From the NCBI GenBank assembly GCA_947650365.1, contig OX393549.1, forward strand, positions 38,459,098-38,523,097: a stretch of DNA of 64,000 nt, in the 5' to 3' direction. Source of the DNA: Chamaelirium japonicum. Taxonomy: Eukaryota; Streptophyta; Magnoliopsida; Liliales; Melanthiaceae. A program made the position numbers and the translations under genes. Below, in pieces: positions 45,217-56,435 of the stretch. Numbering within the stretch: position 1 is the first letter of the stretch; the number at the start of each line of letters is the position of its first letter. The notes beneath the pieces were generated by a model. That model worked only from the letters and a program-made list of their open reading frames with translations. It was not told the origin of the DNA and did no database searches.

Positions 45217-48195
45217 TGAAACTTTGGGTGCAAGATTTGCTAAGCTGTGGCTGTGGCTGTGGCAATGGAAAGTAGTGCTGCATGGTTATAGATGGAAAGG
45301 GAGGCATTTACTGCTTGATTTGTGGTGAATTAAGGGGATGGGAATTCCCTCTCTAACGTTCGAAATTTGAAAGATGGGAGATAGGGTTTGATTGATGCCC
45401 TAATCGGGGTCTTAGGCTAAAACGCTTCATGGGTGCTGGAGACGTGGTAATAAAATGTGCTGTGGCTGTCAGTGGGCTGAGACCATGGCCAGCTGCAGCT
45501 TCGGACTATCGGCATCTTCGGGATGGGTTAATGTTCAGACGATGATGAGGAAGAAGAAAGAAGAGGAGGAGGAGGAGGAGGAGGAGGAGGTGGTGTTAAA
45601 GAAGGTTGCTAATCCAAACCAATTTTAATGGTCAAGATTTCTTTGTACCCAATATGAGATCAATTGCTTCGGTGCGAACATGGGATGCAAAGTTTTTTGC
45701 TCTAATACTGTATCAGGCTGGGAAATCAAATTTATTGATAGATCTGGGAATACAAGTCTCGTGTTGTGGATGACCTGATATGGATCTAATTTTATCAAAG
45801 CCAATAATTATCCGCTCAAATTTGTTGATAAATAATGGGAGATGCCCTTAAAGCCCAATGGAGGCTAATCAGGTTTACTGAACATATTCGTTTATCTGAT
45901 GGATATTGTTTATCATTTTTTTTCCTAGCAAGTTGCCTGGTTTATTTGCTACGATGTTGAATAATTAAATTCAAACTATGGGCCAATGAACGTCAGATGT
46001 GCTCTTTGATGATTTGAATTTTCACAAGATTTCAGAACCAAATTATGTCCACTACATAGTTGCCACAAGTTTATTTGGTATGAGCACCCGATCACACATA
46101 ATATTCTCATGCTTAAGGCCTATCATAAATTTTATTATTGGTCATGATGATGATTTGGGATTGTTCCCCCATAACTAGACCAAATATATTGTTTTAGGTT
46201 AAGGCCCATAAAAAATGGGATACTGAAACTCGGCTAGGTGTTGTGGGTATGCTTCAAGCCTGATAGGTAAATTGCCATTAGAGGGAAACGTGGTGTTGCT
46301 CACTACTAGGGTTTTTCCATTTGAGCGGTGCACCTACCTCATAGGCTTTAGTAGTTATTATATGGACCTATTGATTTTGTCCTGATTATTGGTCGCCAAG
46401 TTGATTATGCCCACCAAAATTCTGCAGTCTTAATTTACGACCTAAAGGACCTGGATAGTCCACTCTAAAATCAGTCGACTTGTATATTCACGTTATCTAC
46501 GGCACTAAAAAATCATAGCCCGTTCAACTTTGGTTTGTGCAGTCCTCATTGAGAAACATTGGGCTTGTAGTTCTATTTTCAAGTTCAAAAAGCTTGTTTA
46601 ATTCCAGTGTGTTGAGCCCAATCATTGTACTTATTTCGTAAGAGTTTGAAAACTGTAAACCCAATCAATTTGTTTTTATAAAAGCCTTCGATTTTACTAT
46701 GCAAATAGAGAAGTGAGATGTAGAAAGTTTGTCCAGAACTGGGGATGGGTGTGGAAGTGGATGCACACTGAAAGTTTTCTCTTTCAGTTGGTGTATCCTG
46801 TGCACTGGGAGTCTGGGAGTTGGCTAAGAATAGTACAGGACATGTGAGCATCAAAGTTTCACAATTCACATTTATGCAAAGTGTTTCTAGGATCAAGTTG
46901 AATTTGCTACTATTTATTGTGTAGTGGTTAACATGATCTTGCCAACCGAGAATTTTGCACCAACAAGGTTAGGACGTTAATCTCTGTTACATTAATTTCT
47001 GAAAGAATTGTTAGTGGGTTTATTTGAAGTTGATGCAAGTGTCTGCTAGATGTGGTTGATTTCTTAAAGAATTGTGAGTGGGCCTATGTGAAGATAATGC
47101 AAGTAGCTGATAAATCCGCCTATATCACCTGAAGGTGGAAGATGCTACTGTACGCAAAATCTGAAGCTTGGGCTTCATCTTTCTTTGTCCTTTCCCAATG
47201 AGCTGAAACCTCTTCTAGAATATTTCTGGTCAGATGCAATGATGAGAGGTATTCCTTTTTTGGGGAATTCTTCTTATTCATATAAACGGTTTGATCACTG
47301 CAACAGTGACGGCATAAAAAAACACCTTTATGAAGGTTTTGAGCTGTAGTTTGAGAGGATAATGGAAGCCCCTCCACCAATCTAGGGCATGTGACTTTTT
47401 CAAATGCTAGAAATTAGGCCATGCATTGGTTGAAAGGTTTCGCAAAAATACCATTGATAATGGCAGCCTGCACTTGTATTGAGGCAGGGACATTGTAGGT
47501 TAGTGCATGGTAGCTCTCGCATGGTATTGTATTGAGTTGGTGAACTCGATGAAATTCTTAAATTGGAGGGTAGAAAACTGACAGATTTAATTTGTGTAAG
47601 GTTTGAGGCCTTTACGCAATTGCAAGCAAAGTTTCTTTATAAATCAGTTGTTCCAATCATCCGGATATTTTAGGTTACTGAGACAGTGAGACTCATGTTT
47701 TGCAACTAATTGTAGGTTGTTCGGTGATCTTAATTAGTTAAACTGACTGTATACTCTTAAACAAAATCTAAAAGAACTGTTCTTTGCAAGATGTATAACC
47801 TGTATATTTACAGCACATGCAGGGGATGGATTTGTTCTCCTTGATACTGTGATTAAATATGTTATCTGTAATTATATTAAAGATATCGATCCTTGATATC
47901 TGACATCCTGATTTTGTTCAATTCCATCAAAAAATTGTTCACCTCGTATTGCTGCTATAGTGCTATATCTTTATGCTATTTAATTTTTTTTATTTGAGTG
48001 CTTTATTGAAAAAAGTTATAAATGAGTTACACTATCATCAGTCTGGGAAACTTTTCAGTTTTGCGAATTTTGTGGGCACGCACAGGCATTTGAAAAATCT
48101 GATTTGTTCTTCATCTGCATGCTGAGACCTTTGTCAGCTCAGATTAAAATTGATGATTTGGAAATTCAAGCAGCCAAGGTAACTAAATCTCCTAT
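45217..48195. other. Upstream region of the BRX-like gene; no gene proven
   Basis: 45217-45595 is duplicated at 55885-56240. It includes a (GAA/GGA)n tract near 45545-45590. 45600-48195 shows no supported gene. One exon-like piece, 48145-48180, lies between GTCAGCTCAG and a GTAACT donor and reads IKIDDLEIQAAK. It is too short to assign. Confidence 0.35.
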
Positions 48196-48354
48196 AGTAT
48201 TGTTAGGAGATGACGGCTAGGGTTTGGAGAGGAATAGAATGCATTCCATTGAGGGACTCAAGCCCAATATATGTACATGTATCACTATACAAACCGACCC
48301 GACTATACATTAAACCCGACCCATCTATATGTACATTAACACTCCCCCTCAAAC

Positions 48355-51300
48355 TCACGGTGGATCATGAACCGAGAGTTTGCCTAGAAAATGCTGGAAG
48401 CGAGCAATCGTCAGGGGCTTCGTCAGAAAATCAGCAGTCTGCTCCGATGAGGAAATGAAAGGCAGGGAGATGGTGTGGTCGATAAACGCCTGGCGAACAT
48501 AATGACAATCAACTTCAATATGCTTTGTTCGCTCATGGAAGACCGGGTTGCTAGCAATCTGAATAGCACTCCGGTTGTCACAGAAGAGAGGAGTGGGCCC
48601 GGATATCACCACTCCTAAGTCGAGCAGAAGACGGCGAAGCCAGACAATCTCGGCGGTGGTGGAAGCCATAGCCCTGTATTCGGCTTCGGTGCTGGAGCGA
48701 GCAACAAACTCCTGCTTCTTGCTGCGCCACGAAATCAGTGAATCACCCAGAAACACACAGTATCCTGTAGTCGAGCGACGAGTGGCTGCATCTCCTGCCC
48801 AATCTGCATCGGAGTAGGCACGCAGCACCAACGGAGAGGTGGAGGGAAACAGTAGTGAACGGGTGATGGTGCCCCGGAGGTAGCGGATAATCCGAAGAAC
48901 AGCTGCAAAGTGTACTGACCGTGGAGCCTGAACAAACTGACTGACAATGCCAACTGCATGGGCAATGTCTGGCCGGGTCATGGTGAGATAGACGAGCATC
49001 CCAACCAGCCTCTGGTAGCGGGAGACATCCTGGAGCGGCTCACCGTCTGTAGCGAGAAGCTTCAAATTGAGCTCCATGGGTGTATCAGCAGTGCGCGTGT
49101 CCGTAAGAGCAGCATCAGCAAGAATGTCGGAGATGTATTTCTGCTGGGAGACCAACAGACCACGAGCTGACCGGGCAATCTCAAGGCCCAAAAAGTAGCG
49201 AAGAGATCCCAGATCTTTCATCTCAAACTGACTCTGGAGGTGCCGCTGGAGAAAGGCGATGGTGGCACTGTCATCCCCAGTGATGATCATATCATCCACA
49301 TAGAGGAGAAGAACTGCAATGCCCTGACTGGAGGAGCTAGTGAACAAGGCATAGTCGGAGTGACGCTCAACAAACCCGGCGGCCAGAACTGCACTGCGAA
49401 ATCGCTCAAACCAGGCACGAGGGGCCTGCTTGAGCCCATAGATGGCTCGGCGCAACCGACACACGTGCCCTGGAGGAACTGAAGTGCCCGGAGGAGGAGC
49501 CATGTAGACTTCCTCGGAGAGATCACCGTGGAGAAATGCATTGGTGACATCCATCTGATGGAGAGGCCACCCTCGAGCAGCTGCCACAGCTAAGAGGGTG
49601 CGCACAGTAGTTATCCGAGCAACTGGAGCAAACGTCTCCTCGTAGTCAATCCCATACTCCTGGGAGAAGCCGCGAGCAACGAGGCGAGCCTTGTGCCGCT
49701 CAATAAATCCGTCAGGTCGAGTCTTGACCTTGAATATCCGCTTGCAGCTAACAGGCACCACCCCGGAGGGACAAGGCACCAACTCCCAGGTCTTGGTCCG
49801 CTGAAAAGCCTCAAGCTCAACTGACATGGCCTGCCGCCATTCCGGATGTAACGCTGCCTCACGGTACGACTGGGGCTCCCGATGGGTGTGTATAGCAGTA
49901 AGAAAAGCCTGAAAGGATGGTGAATAGGAGACACTGGCAGAGTAGCCAGAAGAGTCAGGAGAGTCAGAAGGAAAAGCAGAGTAGCCAAACCTGTCAGGAG
50001 AGTAGTCATATCTGTCAGGAGGGTGATGTTCGCGCGCCGGATAGCGCCGAACAGGAGCAGGATCCACGACCGGGGAGGAGGGGGCAGCAGCATCAGGCGA
50101 GGGAGTACCAGTGTGAACCGACTCTGGAGGAGGAGCTGCAGACCGACGTACATAGACACGAGTAACGGGTGGTGGTGGAGGTGGCGAGGGAGACTGAGGA
50201 GGTGGTGGTGGTGGTGGAGGTGGTGGTGGTGAGGGAGACTGAGGAGGTGGTGGTGGTGGTGGTGGCGGGGAAGATGGAGGTGGAGTAGGCGTGGGTGGGG
50301 CAACAGAAAACGGGGGTAGAACGGGGATGTGGAGAGGTGATGAAGGCGAGGAGGGTGACGCAGGAGGCAAGGAAATATCCCGAGACTCAGGGGAAAAGTA
50401 CGGGACATCCTCAACAAAGGAAACGTGATGGGAGACACGGATCCGGCGAGCCAAGGGATCGTAACAACGATACCCCTTGTGCTCCCGACTGAGCCCCAAG
50501 TGAACACACCGAACAGATCTCGCAGAGAGTTTGGTGCGCTCATGGGGAGGAAGAAGAACGAAGCACGTGCAGCCAAACGTGCGAAGAAGGGAGTAGTCAG
50601 GTGGGCTGGAGTGAAGGCGCTCATATGGGGTGGCACCGGACAGAGCAGATGACGGAGTGATATTGATGAGGTGGACAGCCGTCATGACAGCTTCAGCCCA
50701 GTAAGAGTGAGGAACAGACGCAGAGAGGAGCAAGGCTCGGGCGGTCTCAAGGACATGACGATGCTTGCGTTCGGCAATGCCATTCTGCTCATGGGTGTGG
50801 GGACAGGACTGCTGGTGAAGAGTGCCGTGAGACTGAAGAATCTCACGCATCTCGGAGGAGAGGTACTCCTTGGCACAATCAGACCGAAAGGTCTTAATGT
50901 GCCGACCAAACTGAGTGTGTATCATAGTGGTGAATCTCCTAAAGATGTGAGGGACTTCAGACCGATGACGCATAAGATAAACCCAGGTGCACCTAGAGTA
51001 GTCATCGATGAAACACACATAGTACATGTAACCCGAAATGGATGCAACAGGTGCAGGACCCCAAATATCCGAATGTACTAAATCAAATAACGCATCAGAT
51101 TGGGAAGCACTAGCAGAGAATGGAAGAGCTAGATGCTTTGCTAGTCTACAACCCGTACAAACAGAGAGAGGGGAGAAGGACGCTCGACCCAAAGCGCCCG
51201 AACGGAATACGCTTTTGAGTCGATCACTCGATATGTGACCTAACCTTCTATGCCACAGGTCGGCATCGGAGGTAACAGACATGACAGACGCAACAGGAAC

Positions 51301-52116
51301 GGAAGACACATAGAGATGGTCCAGCTGGTAAAGTCCTCCTGCTCTACGGCCCAGCCCAATCCTCTGACCCGTCCGCGAATCCTGCACAACACAAACAGAA
51401 GGGGTGAAGGTGACAGTCAGACCAGAGTCGCAAAGAGAACTAATAGAGATCAGATTAATGTTAAGACGGGGGGCATGATGGACATGGGGTAGGGTCAGGC
51501 GACCAGAAGGGTCAGAGGTAGTAGTGACGGATCCACATTGCGGAATAGGGACGAGAGTCCCATCCGCAGTGCGAACCTCCTGGTGGGTGGTAGTGGGAGA
51601 ACAGTCAGTGAGGACAGTGGAGTCAAAGGTGAGGTGACAGGAGGCACCCGAGTCGAATATCCATGGAGCAGTAGTACCCGGAGTGGCAGAGAGACTGTGA
51701 GCTGTCGAAGAGCTGGTGGAGGCGAGGTACCGAAGCAGTAATTCCTCAAAGCGCTGGAGGCGGTCGGAGTAAGACCGAGACTGAGCAGAAGTACCCGGAG
51801 TGGCAGAGAGACCGTGATCTGTCGAAGAGCTGGTGGAGGTGAGGTATCGCAACAGTAACTCCTCAAAGCGCTGGAGGCGGTCGGAGTAAGACCGAGACGG
51901 AGCAGGAGTGGTGGCAGGCGGTGCTGGAGTAGGGAGATCAGCAGCAGCAGCAGTCTCGCCATCATGGCGGAGGAGACCCTGACGACGTCCACAGTCAACT
52001 GATGTGGTGGAGGGACGTGGCCCGAGAATACCAGCAAAATAAGGAGACGGAGGGACCCGACGATCAGCGAAGGTGTGCAGGCAATATGGGAGCCGAGAGA
52101 TGCTGGAGGAAGCCAT
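48355..52116 (-). CDS. Copia polyprotein, 1253 codons
   Basis: Domains in order: a short N-terminal part with a tandem duplication of about 50 residues (RSYSDRLQRFEELLLRYL twice), protease (WIFDSGASCHLT, about residue 152), then the pre-integrase HRRLGHIS motif. Integrase (LVHSDIWGPAPV) is followed by a proline-rich linker of about 80 residues. Reverse transcriptase has LLYVDDMIITGDD, and RNase H has YSDADWAGD ... SSTEAEYRAM. The order protease-integrase-RT-RNase H identifies Copia. The frame is uninterrupted. A normal gag (UBN2-type with CCHC knuckle) is not seen, so particle formation may depend on other elements. Confidence 0.9.
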   Translation of the reverse strand: MASSSISRLPYCLHTFADRRVPPSPYFAGILGPRPSTTSVDCGRRQGLLRHDGETAAAADLPTPAPPATTPAPSRSYSDRLQRFEELLLRYLTSTSSSTDHGLSATPGTSAQSRSYSDRLQRFEELLLRYLASTSSSTAHSLSATPGTTAPWIFDSGASCHLTFDSTVLTDCSPTTTHQEVRTADGTLVPIPQCGSVTTTSDPSGRLTLPHVHHAPRLNINLISISSLCDSGLTVTFTPSVCVVQDSRTGQRIGLGRRAGGLYQLDHLYVSSVPVASVMSVTSDADLWHRRLGHISSDRLKSVFRSGALGRASFSPLSVCTGCRLAKHLALPFSASASQSDALFDLVHSDIWGPAPVASISGYMYYVCFIDDYSRCTWVYLMRHRSEVPHIFRRFTTMIHTQFGRHIKTFRSDCAKEYLSSEMREILQSHGTLHQQSCPHTHEQNGIAERKHRHVLETARALLLSASVPHSYWAEAVMTAVHLINITPSSALSGATPYERLHSSPPDYSLLRTFGCTCFVLLPPHERTKLSARSVRCVHLGLSREHKGYRCYDPLARRIRVSHHVSFVEDVPYFSPESRDISLPPASPSSPSSPLHIPVLPPFSVAPPTPTPPPSSPPPPPPPPPQSPSPPPPPPPPPPPQSPSPPPPPPVTRVYVRRSAAPPPESVHTGTPSPDAAAPSSPVVDPAPVRRYPAREHHPPDRYDYSPDRFGYSAFPSDSPDSSGYSASVSYSPSFQAFLTAIHTHREPQSYREAALHPEWRQAMSVELEAFQRTKTWELVPCPSGVVPVSCKRIFKVKTRPDGFIERHKARLVARGFSQEYGIDYEETFAPVARITTVRTLLAVAAARGWPLHQMDVTNAFLHGDLSEEVYMAPPPGTSVPPGHVCRLRRAIYGLKQAPRAWFERFRSAVLAAGFVERHSDYALFTSSSSQGIAVLLLYVDDMIITGDDSATIAFLQRHLQSQFEMKDLGSLRYFLGLEIARSARGLLVSQQKYISDILADAALTDTRTADTPMELNLKLLATDGEPLQDVSRYQRLVGMLVYLTMTRPDIAHAVGIVSQFVQAPRSVHFAAVLRIIRYLRGTITRSLLFPSTSPLVLRAYSDADWAGDAATRRSTTGYCVFLGDSLISWRSKKQEFVARSSTEAEYRAMASTTAEIVWLRRLLLDLGVVISGPTPLFCDNRSAIQIASNPVFHERTKHIEVDCHYVRQAFIDHTISLPFISSSEQTADFLTKPLTIARFQHFLGKLSVHDPP

Positions 52117-52199
52117 ATCTCGGAAGTACGGGGGCGAACCGGCACAAGGAAGGTCTGAGGCAGTCCGTACAGAGGAGACGGGCAGTTCGGTACAGAGGA

Positions 52200-52920
52200 G
52201 AAGGTGGGGCGGTGGGGCAGCAGGGGGTGCAGGAGCTGGCGAGGTTGCAGGGGAGGGGGCGGGTGAGCTGTCGGGGCAGAGGAAGGGGGGGCGGGGTGTC
52301 TGGGAGGTGTCGGGTGGGCTGCTGGAGCAAAGGAGGAGGCCGGAGGGGGCAGCCGGGTGGTGCGGAGGGGGCGGAGGGGGCTGCGGGTGGTGCGGAGGGG
52401 GGCTGTAGGGTGTCGGGAGGGGATCGGGGGGGGGGGGGGGGGGGGGGCTGTAGGGTGTCGGGGGTTGGCGGGGGGGCTGGAGGGGGGTCGGGGGGGGGGG
52501 GGGGGGGGGGGGGGGGGGCGGAGGTGGCTGTAGGAGGGTCGGGGGGGGTCGGGGGGGGGGCTGTAGGGGGGTCGGCGGGGTGCTGTAGGGCGGAGGCGGG
52601 GCCGGGGGGGGTGGGCGGGTGGAGAAGGGGGGGCCGGCGGGGTGCTGGAGGGCGGAGGAGGGGTGCCGGGGGTTGGGCGGGTGGAGAAGGGGGGGGGCCG
52701 GCGGTTGCTGTAGGCCGGAAGGGGGGGGGCCGGCGGGGTACTGGAGGCCGGAAGGGGGGGCCGGGGGGGTGCTGGAGGCCGGAAGGGGGGGGCCGGCGGT
52801 GGCTGTAGGCCGGAAGGGGGGGCCGGCGGGGTGTTGGAGGCCGGAAGGGGGGCCGGGGGGGTGCTGGAGGCCGAAAGGGGGGGGGGCGGGGGACTGTCGA
52901 TCAGGTGAACGGAGGCCGGA
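52200..52920. repeat. G-rich minisatellite in the Copia leader
   Basis: The plus strand is a run of units of about 30-40 bp of the type 'GGCCGGAAGGGGGGGCCGG' then GGGGTGCTGGA, with G-runs up to about 20. It sits between the primer site and the polyprotein start of the Copia element, where a gag region would be expected. The strand is highly prone to G-quadruplexes. Confidence 0.85.
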
Positions 52921-53121
52921 GGAGATGACCGTCGTCGACGTCGCCGCGAGGGAGAACCCTAGTGCTCTGATACCATGTTAGGAGATGACGGCTAGGGTTT
53001 GGAGAGGAATAGAATGCATTCCATTGAGGGACTCAAGCCCAATATATGTACATGTATCACTATACAATCCGACCCGACTATACATTAAACCCGACCCATC
53101 TATATGTACATTAACAAGTAT

Positions 53122-54313
53122 AATTCAGATAATTTTGAGTTTTATTTAACCTAGGAGAAAAGGAAATCGGATTTCATAAGATCACTACATCTACAGTCGG
53201 TTAATTCCTGGATGGTAACATAAGCAACTTTATGGCTTTTGTATACAATTGCTTAATGTTTTTATGCCACTATTGTGGGTTCGTTTGTTGAGTTCTCTCA
53301 TATGTTCTGAGAAATTATCTAGAATAAAAGCTTACATATATCCAGAAACAGAAATATAAGACATTTTCCAACCTTTTGGACATGCCATCCTCTTTTCTAT
53401 ACCTCTAACCTAGTGTTTCTTATGATATCGGAACATCTCCTGAAATCTACCAGTCTGACTGATTGCTACGATCTAGGCGTTTATTTCATTTTCCTTTCCT
53501 CTATAATCAAATAATATTTGGATGTGATTCCCACATGTGGTGATCGTAGTTTACGGATATGCATTTCAGGTGATTTGGATTGGAAGGAGGAAAAAAAAAC
53601 TTAAATTCGAGATTGTTGGCGAAGAATTTGAGTGTTCGACCTACTCAGGATTTCGTGTCATAGTGATGAGAAGGGAAACAAGTGCATGAAAATATGCAAT
53701 TTTTAAAAATGACACCGTAAGAAACACATGTTCAAGATCATATATGTACATATATTAGTATGGAACTGTGGTTTCATATGATATGTGCAATAAATGCCAA
53801 TAATACAAATGAATTAAGCCAAAAGCAGGTCAGTTATCACGGGAGGTGAGGAATGTATATATAAAATATTTATCTGCATATATACTATCAGTGGTACGTC
53901 GGCATGTATGATCAGAGTGGATGATCATGCTGACGAAGATCAGTGGTTTGAATCTCGCTAAGATATTACTTTTCGATGATTATACTTAGAATAATGTACT
54001 CAAGTGCTTTAATAGTTTATTAGTCTTAAACAGAACTTGGAAGAAAATCTTTGAGAAATGCTCCATCACTTGCTGAACTGTCTTTATTGGCCCAATGGTT
54101 AGTGGTTTAACAGCTGACCAAGCTACGAAATTTTTAGACTGAGAGACCTTTCCAAATTGTTGTGGACGATTTCATGGCCTAAAAAAACACTTGGATAATT
54201 CTTGAATCTCACAATCAAAGTTCTCGTCTCCACTATTTTGCTAATGGCCTAGGATCTTGTTCCCTTGCTATGACCCAACTACTTCTGTAAACTCTATTAC
54301 AAGAAGTCTATTA
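53122..54313. other. No gene seen
   Basis: AT-rich sequence without a supported coding region. It is the right flank of the Copia insertion, continuing the pre-insertion sequence from 48195. Confidence 0.4.
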
Positions 54314-54321
54314 GACACTAG

Positions 54322-54470
54322 CAAGCTAGGTTTGAAATAGCGATTTCGACTATCATTTCGAGCCCTCCAAAAAAAGGCATATTTCGTGGAATATTGCCAA
54401 ATATCGCAAAGCATGTAAAAAATAAATATTCCTTGATATTTCTCGAAATATGTCGATATTTGGTACCTTG
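54322..54470. mobile_element. hAT-type MITE, CAAGG/GAAATATCG family, 149 bp
   Basis: It starts CAAGCTAGGTTTGAAATAGC and ends CGATATTTGGTACCTTG. Flanking 8-mers GACACTAG (54314-54321) and GACGCTAG (54471-54478) match at 7 of 8. The interior has TATTTCGTGG, AAATATCGC and TCGAAATATGTCG. Confidence 0.7.
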
Positions 54471-54559
54471 GACGCTAGTATTGAGATTTGGTTCTTGAAT
54501 TTGTCTCTTGGACTTGTCCAGTGGATGCCCCTTGTCGAATTCGTGGAGTAGTTGTTCGT

Positions 54560-54644
54560 TCAGGGTGACAACATGTTCAAGAAGATCATCGACATTTGCA
54601 TCGCACGGCTCGGGAAGCGCTACTGCGGATTAGGCGCCCACCAA
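54560..54644 (+). pseudogene. Exon-like fragment, unrecognised
   Basis: After a GTTCGTTCAG acceptor-like site, the frame reads GDNMFKKIIDICIARLGKRY and on into GAHQE before the mobile element at 54645. The composition is protein-like. The same frame upstream (PLVEFVE) meets a TAG at 54549-54551, so this is either an exon start or a decayed exon. Family not recognised. Confidence 0.3.
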
Positions 54645-55425
54645 GAGTATATATATGTCGGGAGGGACTTAAGCTGTATTTTGAAATTAACTTGTCATAA
54701 ATCTAAAAGTCATCTCTCTAAAAGGGCTTATGTCAAACTCCCCCTAATTGTTTTAGGGTAATGTGGCTTAGGTCCTGACAAGAGATCGATTTGAGCTAAA
54801 GGATTGACGATGTTTCAGTTTAGTGAATAGTCCCTCCGAAACAGCTTCAATTTCACTATCCGTTTTGCCCCTACATATGGCTATACAGAAAATTATATAG
54901 AATCGAGATGTTGACACAGATCATTGTAGCAATTTCGGACTGCTACAATATTCCTAGCTTCTGCAATGATTTTGGTTAGGTTTAGGGTTAAGGTTCACTA
55001 TTTAGAATATAAATTTATGGTTAGGGTTTGGATTGGTTGGTTGGATAGATAATAGGACAATTTTGTTATTTGAAGGGGTAGAAATGTCAATAGTAGGACT
55101 TGTTATCATTGCTTCGTTTGTGCAAGGACCTGATGCAAATTCTTGTTGTCCATCCTTTTCACCAAATTAATCTCTTATCAGGGACCTAACACTAAGTCCT
55201 CCATATTTTTTTTTTTTGGGAAGTTTGACATAAGTCCTTCTTGAGAGATGACTTCTGGTTGCAGGACACATTAATTGTGAAATATAGCTCAAGTCCCTCC
55301 TGAGGAATATATACTCTTTCTAAAAAAAATTTGTAGGGACCTTAGCTAATATAGCAAATTATGGTGTCCTGTGGCTAATATTACAAAATAGTTAAGGACT
55401 TATACCTAATTTGCCCGTTTTTTTT
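54645..55425. mobile_element. Long-TIR element with nested repeat, second copy
   Basis: The left part (GGGAGGGACTTAAGCTGTAT ... AGTCATCTCTC) pairs with the right part (GAGAGATGACTT ... AGCTCAAGTCCCTCC). The right arm continues to GGGCAAATTAGG (read in reverse) at about 55420. Inside lies the repeat family of 19595-20260 (54760-55210). The left arm is shortened here, the reverse of the copy at 44060-44784. Confidence 0.65.
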
Positions 55426-55483
55426 TTCTCCAGCAAATTATATTGGGTTTGTAGAAGCCGAGGGGGAAAAGGCGGTCGAGTAC

Positions 55484-55859
55484 TTGAAGCGTATCTTCTT
55501 TAGATGGTTCCCTCCATCAGGGAGGGAGAGCAGAGTTATGAGGACGCCGTGTTCGGCCTCCGCCACGCACTCCTCGTCCTCCTCTCCAGCGTCAGCCACC
55601 ACGGCCGCGGCGGTTTCTTTCGATCGCTGCACCTTCCTTCTCCGGTGCTGCATCTCACAGCCTTGAACGACATGAACTTGAGCTGCACTTGGACCGCGGG
55701 GGGGGGGGGGGGGGGGGGGGGGGTGAACAGTATGGAAACATTAGTAAGAATCTATGGATTTGCAAGAGAAGCAAGGCAATGGTTTTCCAGAAAGAGTACA
55801 TGGTGGGTGATGTCCTTGATCAGCCCTCTGGTACTTGGGCAAGGAATGCATGTAAGCAT
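55484..55859 (-). pseudogene. Decayed duplicate of BRX exons 1 and 2
   Basis: Exon 1 (55859-55800) encodes the same 20 residues as the intact gene ([20 protein letters not shown]). The exon 2 copy (55682-55484) is 199 bp instead of 200: a 1-bp deletion shortly after KAVR shifts the frame. The conserved Trp of the EWV motif is Cys. The last exon base before the donor is changed (AG|GT to AA|GT). No exons 3-5 are found nearby. The duplication spans roughly 44208-45595 versus 54645-56240 and includes the promoter-side region and the intron element. A non-functional host gene copy. Confidence 0.8.
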
Positions 55860-56435
55860 CTCTCTCTCTCTCTCTCTCTCTCTCTGAAACTTTGGGTGTA
55901 AGATTTGCTATGCTGTGGCTGTGGCTGTGGCAATGGAAAGTAGTGCTGCATGGTTATAAATGGAAAGGGAGGCATTTACTGCTTGATTTGTGGTGAATTA
56001 AGGGGGTGGGAATTCCCTCTCTAACGTTCGAAATTTGAAAGATGGGAGATAGGGTTTGATTGATGCCCTAATCGGGGTCTTAGGCTAAAACGCTTCATGG
56101 GTGCTGGAGACGTGATACTAAAATGTGCTGCGGCTATCAGTGGGTTGAGACCATGGCCAACTGCAGCTTCGGACTATCGGCATCTTCGGGATGGGTTAAT
56201 GTTCAGACGATGATGAGGAAGAAGAAAAGAGGAGGAGGTGGTGGTGTTAGAGGAGGGATGCGGCAGCAGGGCGGCAAGGGGGAGGGTTGGCTCGAGGTTA
56301 GGGACATGGGTATTTTGGGGTTAGTAGTGGTGCCAATACAAGCCTACTAAAGTGGGTTCGGACCCCAGAGAAGTTTCCAATGCAGTGTCTTCTTCAACTT
56401 CTGTGGAGACCAGGGGACCGTGTAGTTCAAAGAGT

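Larger units (their letters stand above)
48201..53116 (-). mobile_element. Ty1/Copia element, 4.9 kb, young
   Basis: The LTRs (48201-48341 and 52976-53116, 141 bp each) start TGTTAGGAGATGACGG and end TACATTAACA. They are flanked by a perfect duplication AGTAT (48196-48200, 53117-53121). Beside the right LTR is a primer site complementary to initiator methionine tRNA (TGGTATCAGAGC on the minus strand). A purine tract GAGGGGGAG lies before the left LTR. The LTRs differ at one position by eye, so the insertion is recent. Pol looks whole, but no ordinary gag domain is recognised. Confidence 0.92.

Noticed and set aside
48145-48180. A 36-bp exon reading IKIDDLEIQAAK
   Set aside because: Splice-like borders on both sides, but too short to assign and no linked exon was found; mentioned only as unassigned.
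52002-52981. Glycine-rich protein on the plus strand
   Set aside because: It is the complement of the C-rich Copia leader minisatellite; composition and repeat explain the open frame.
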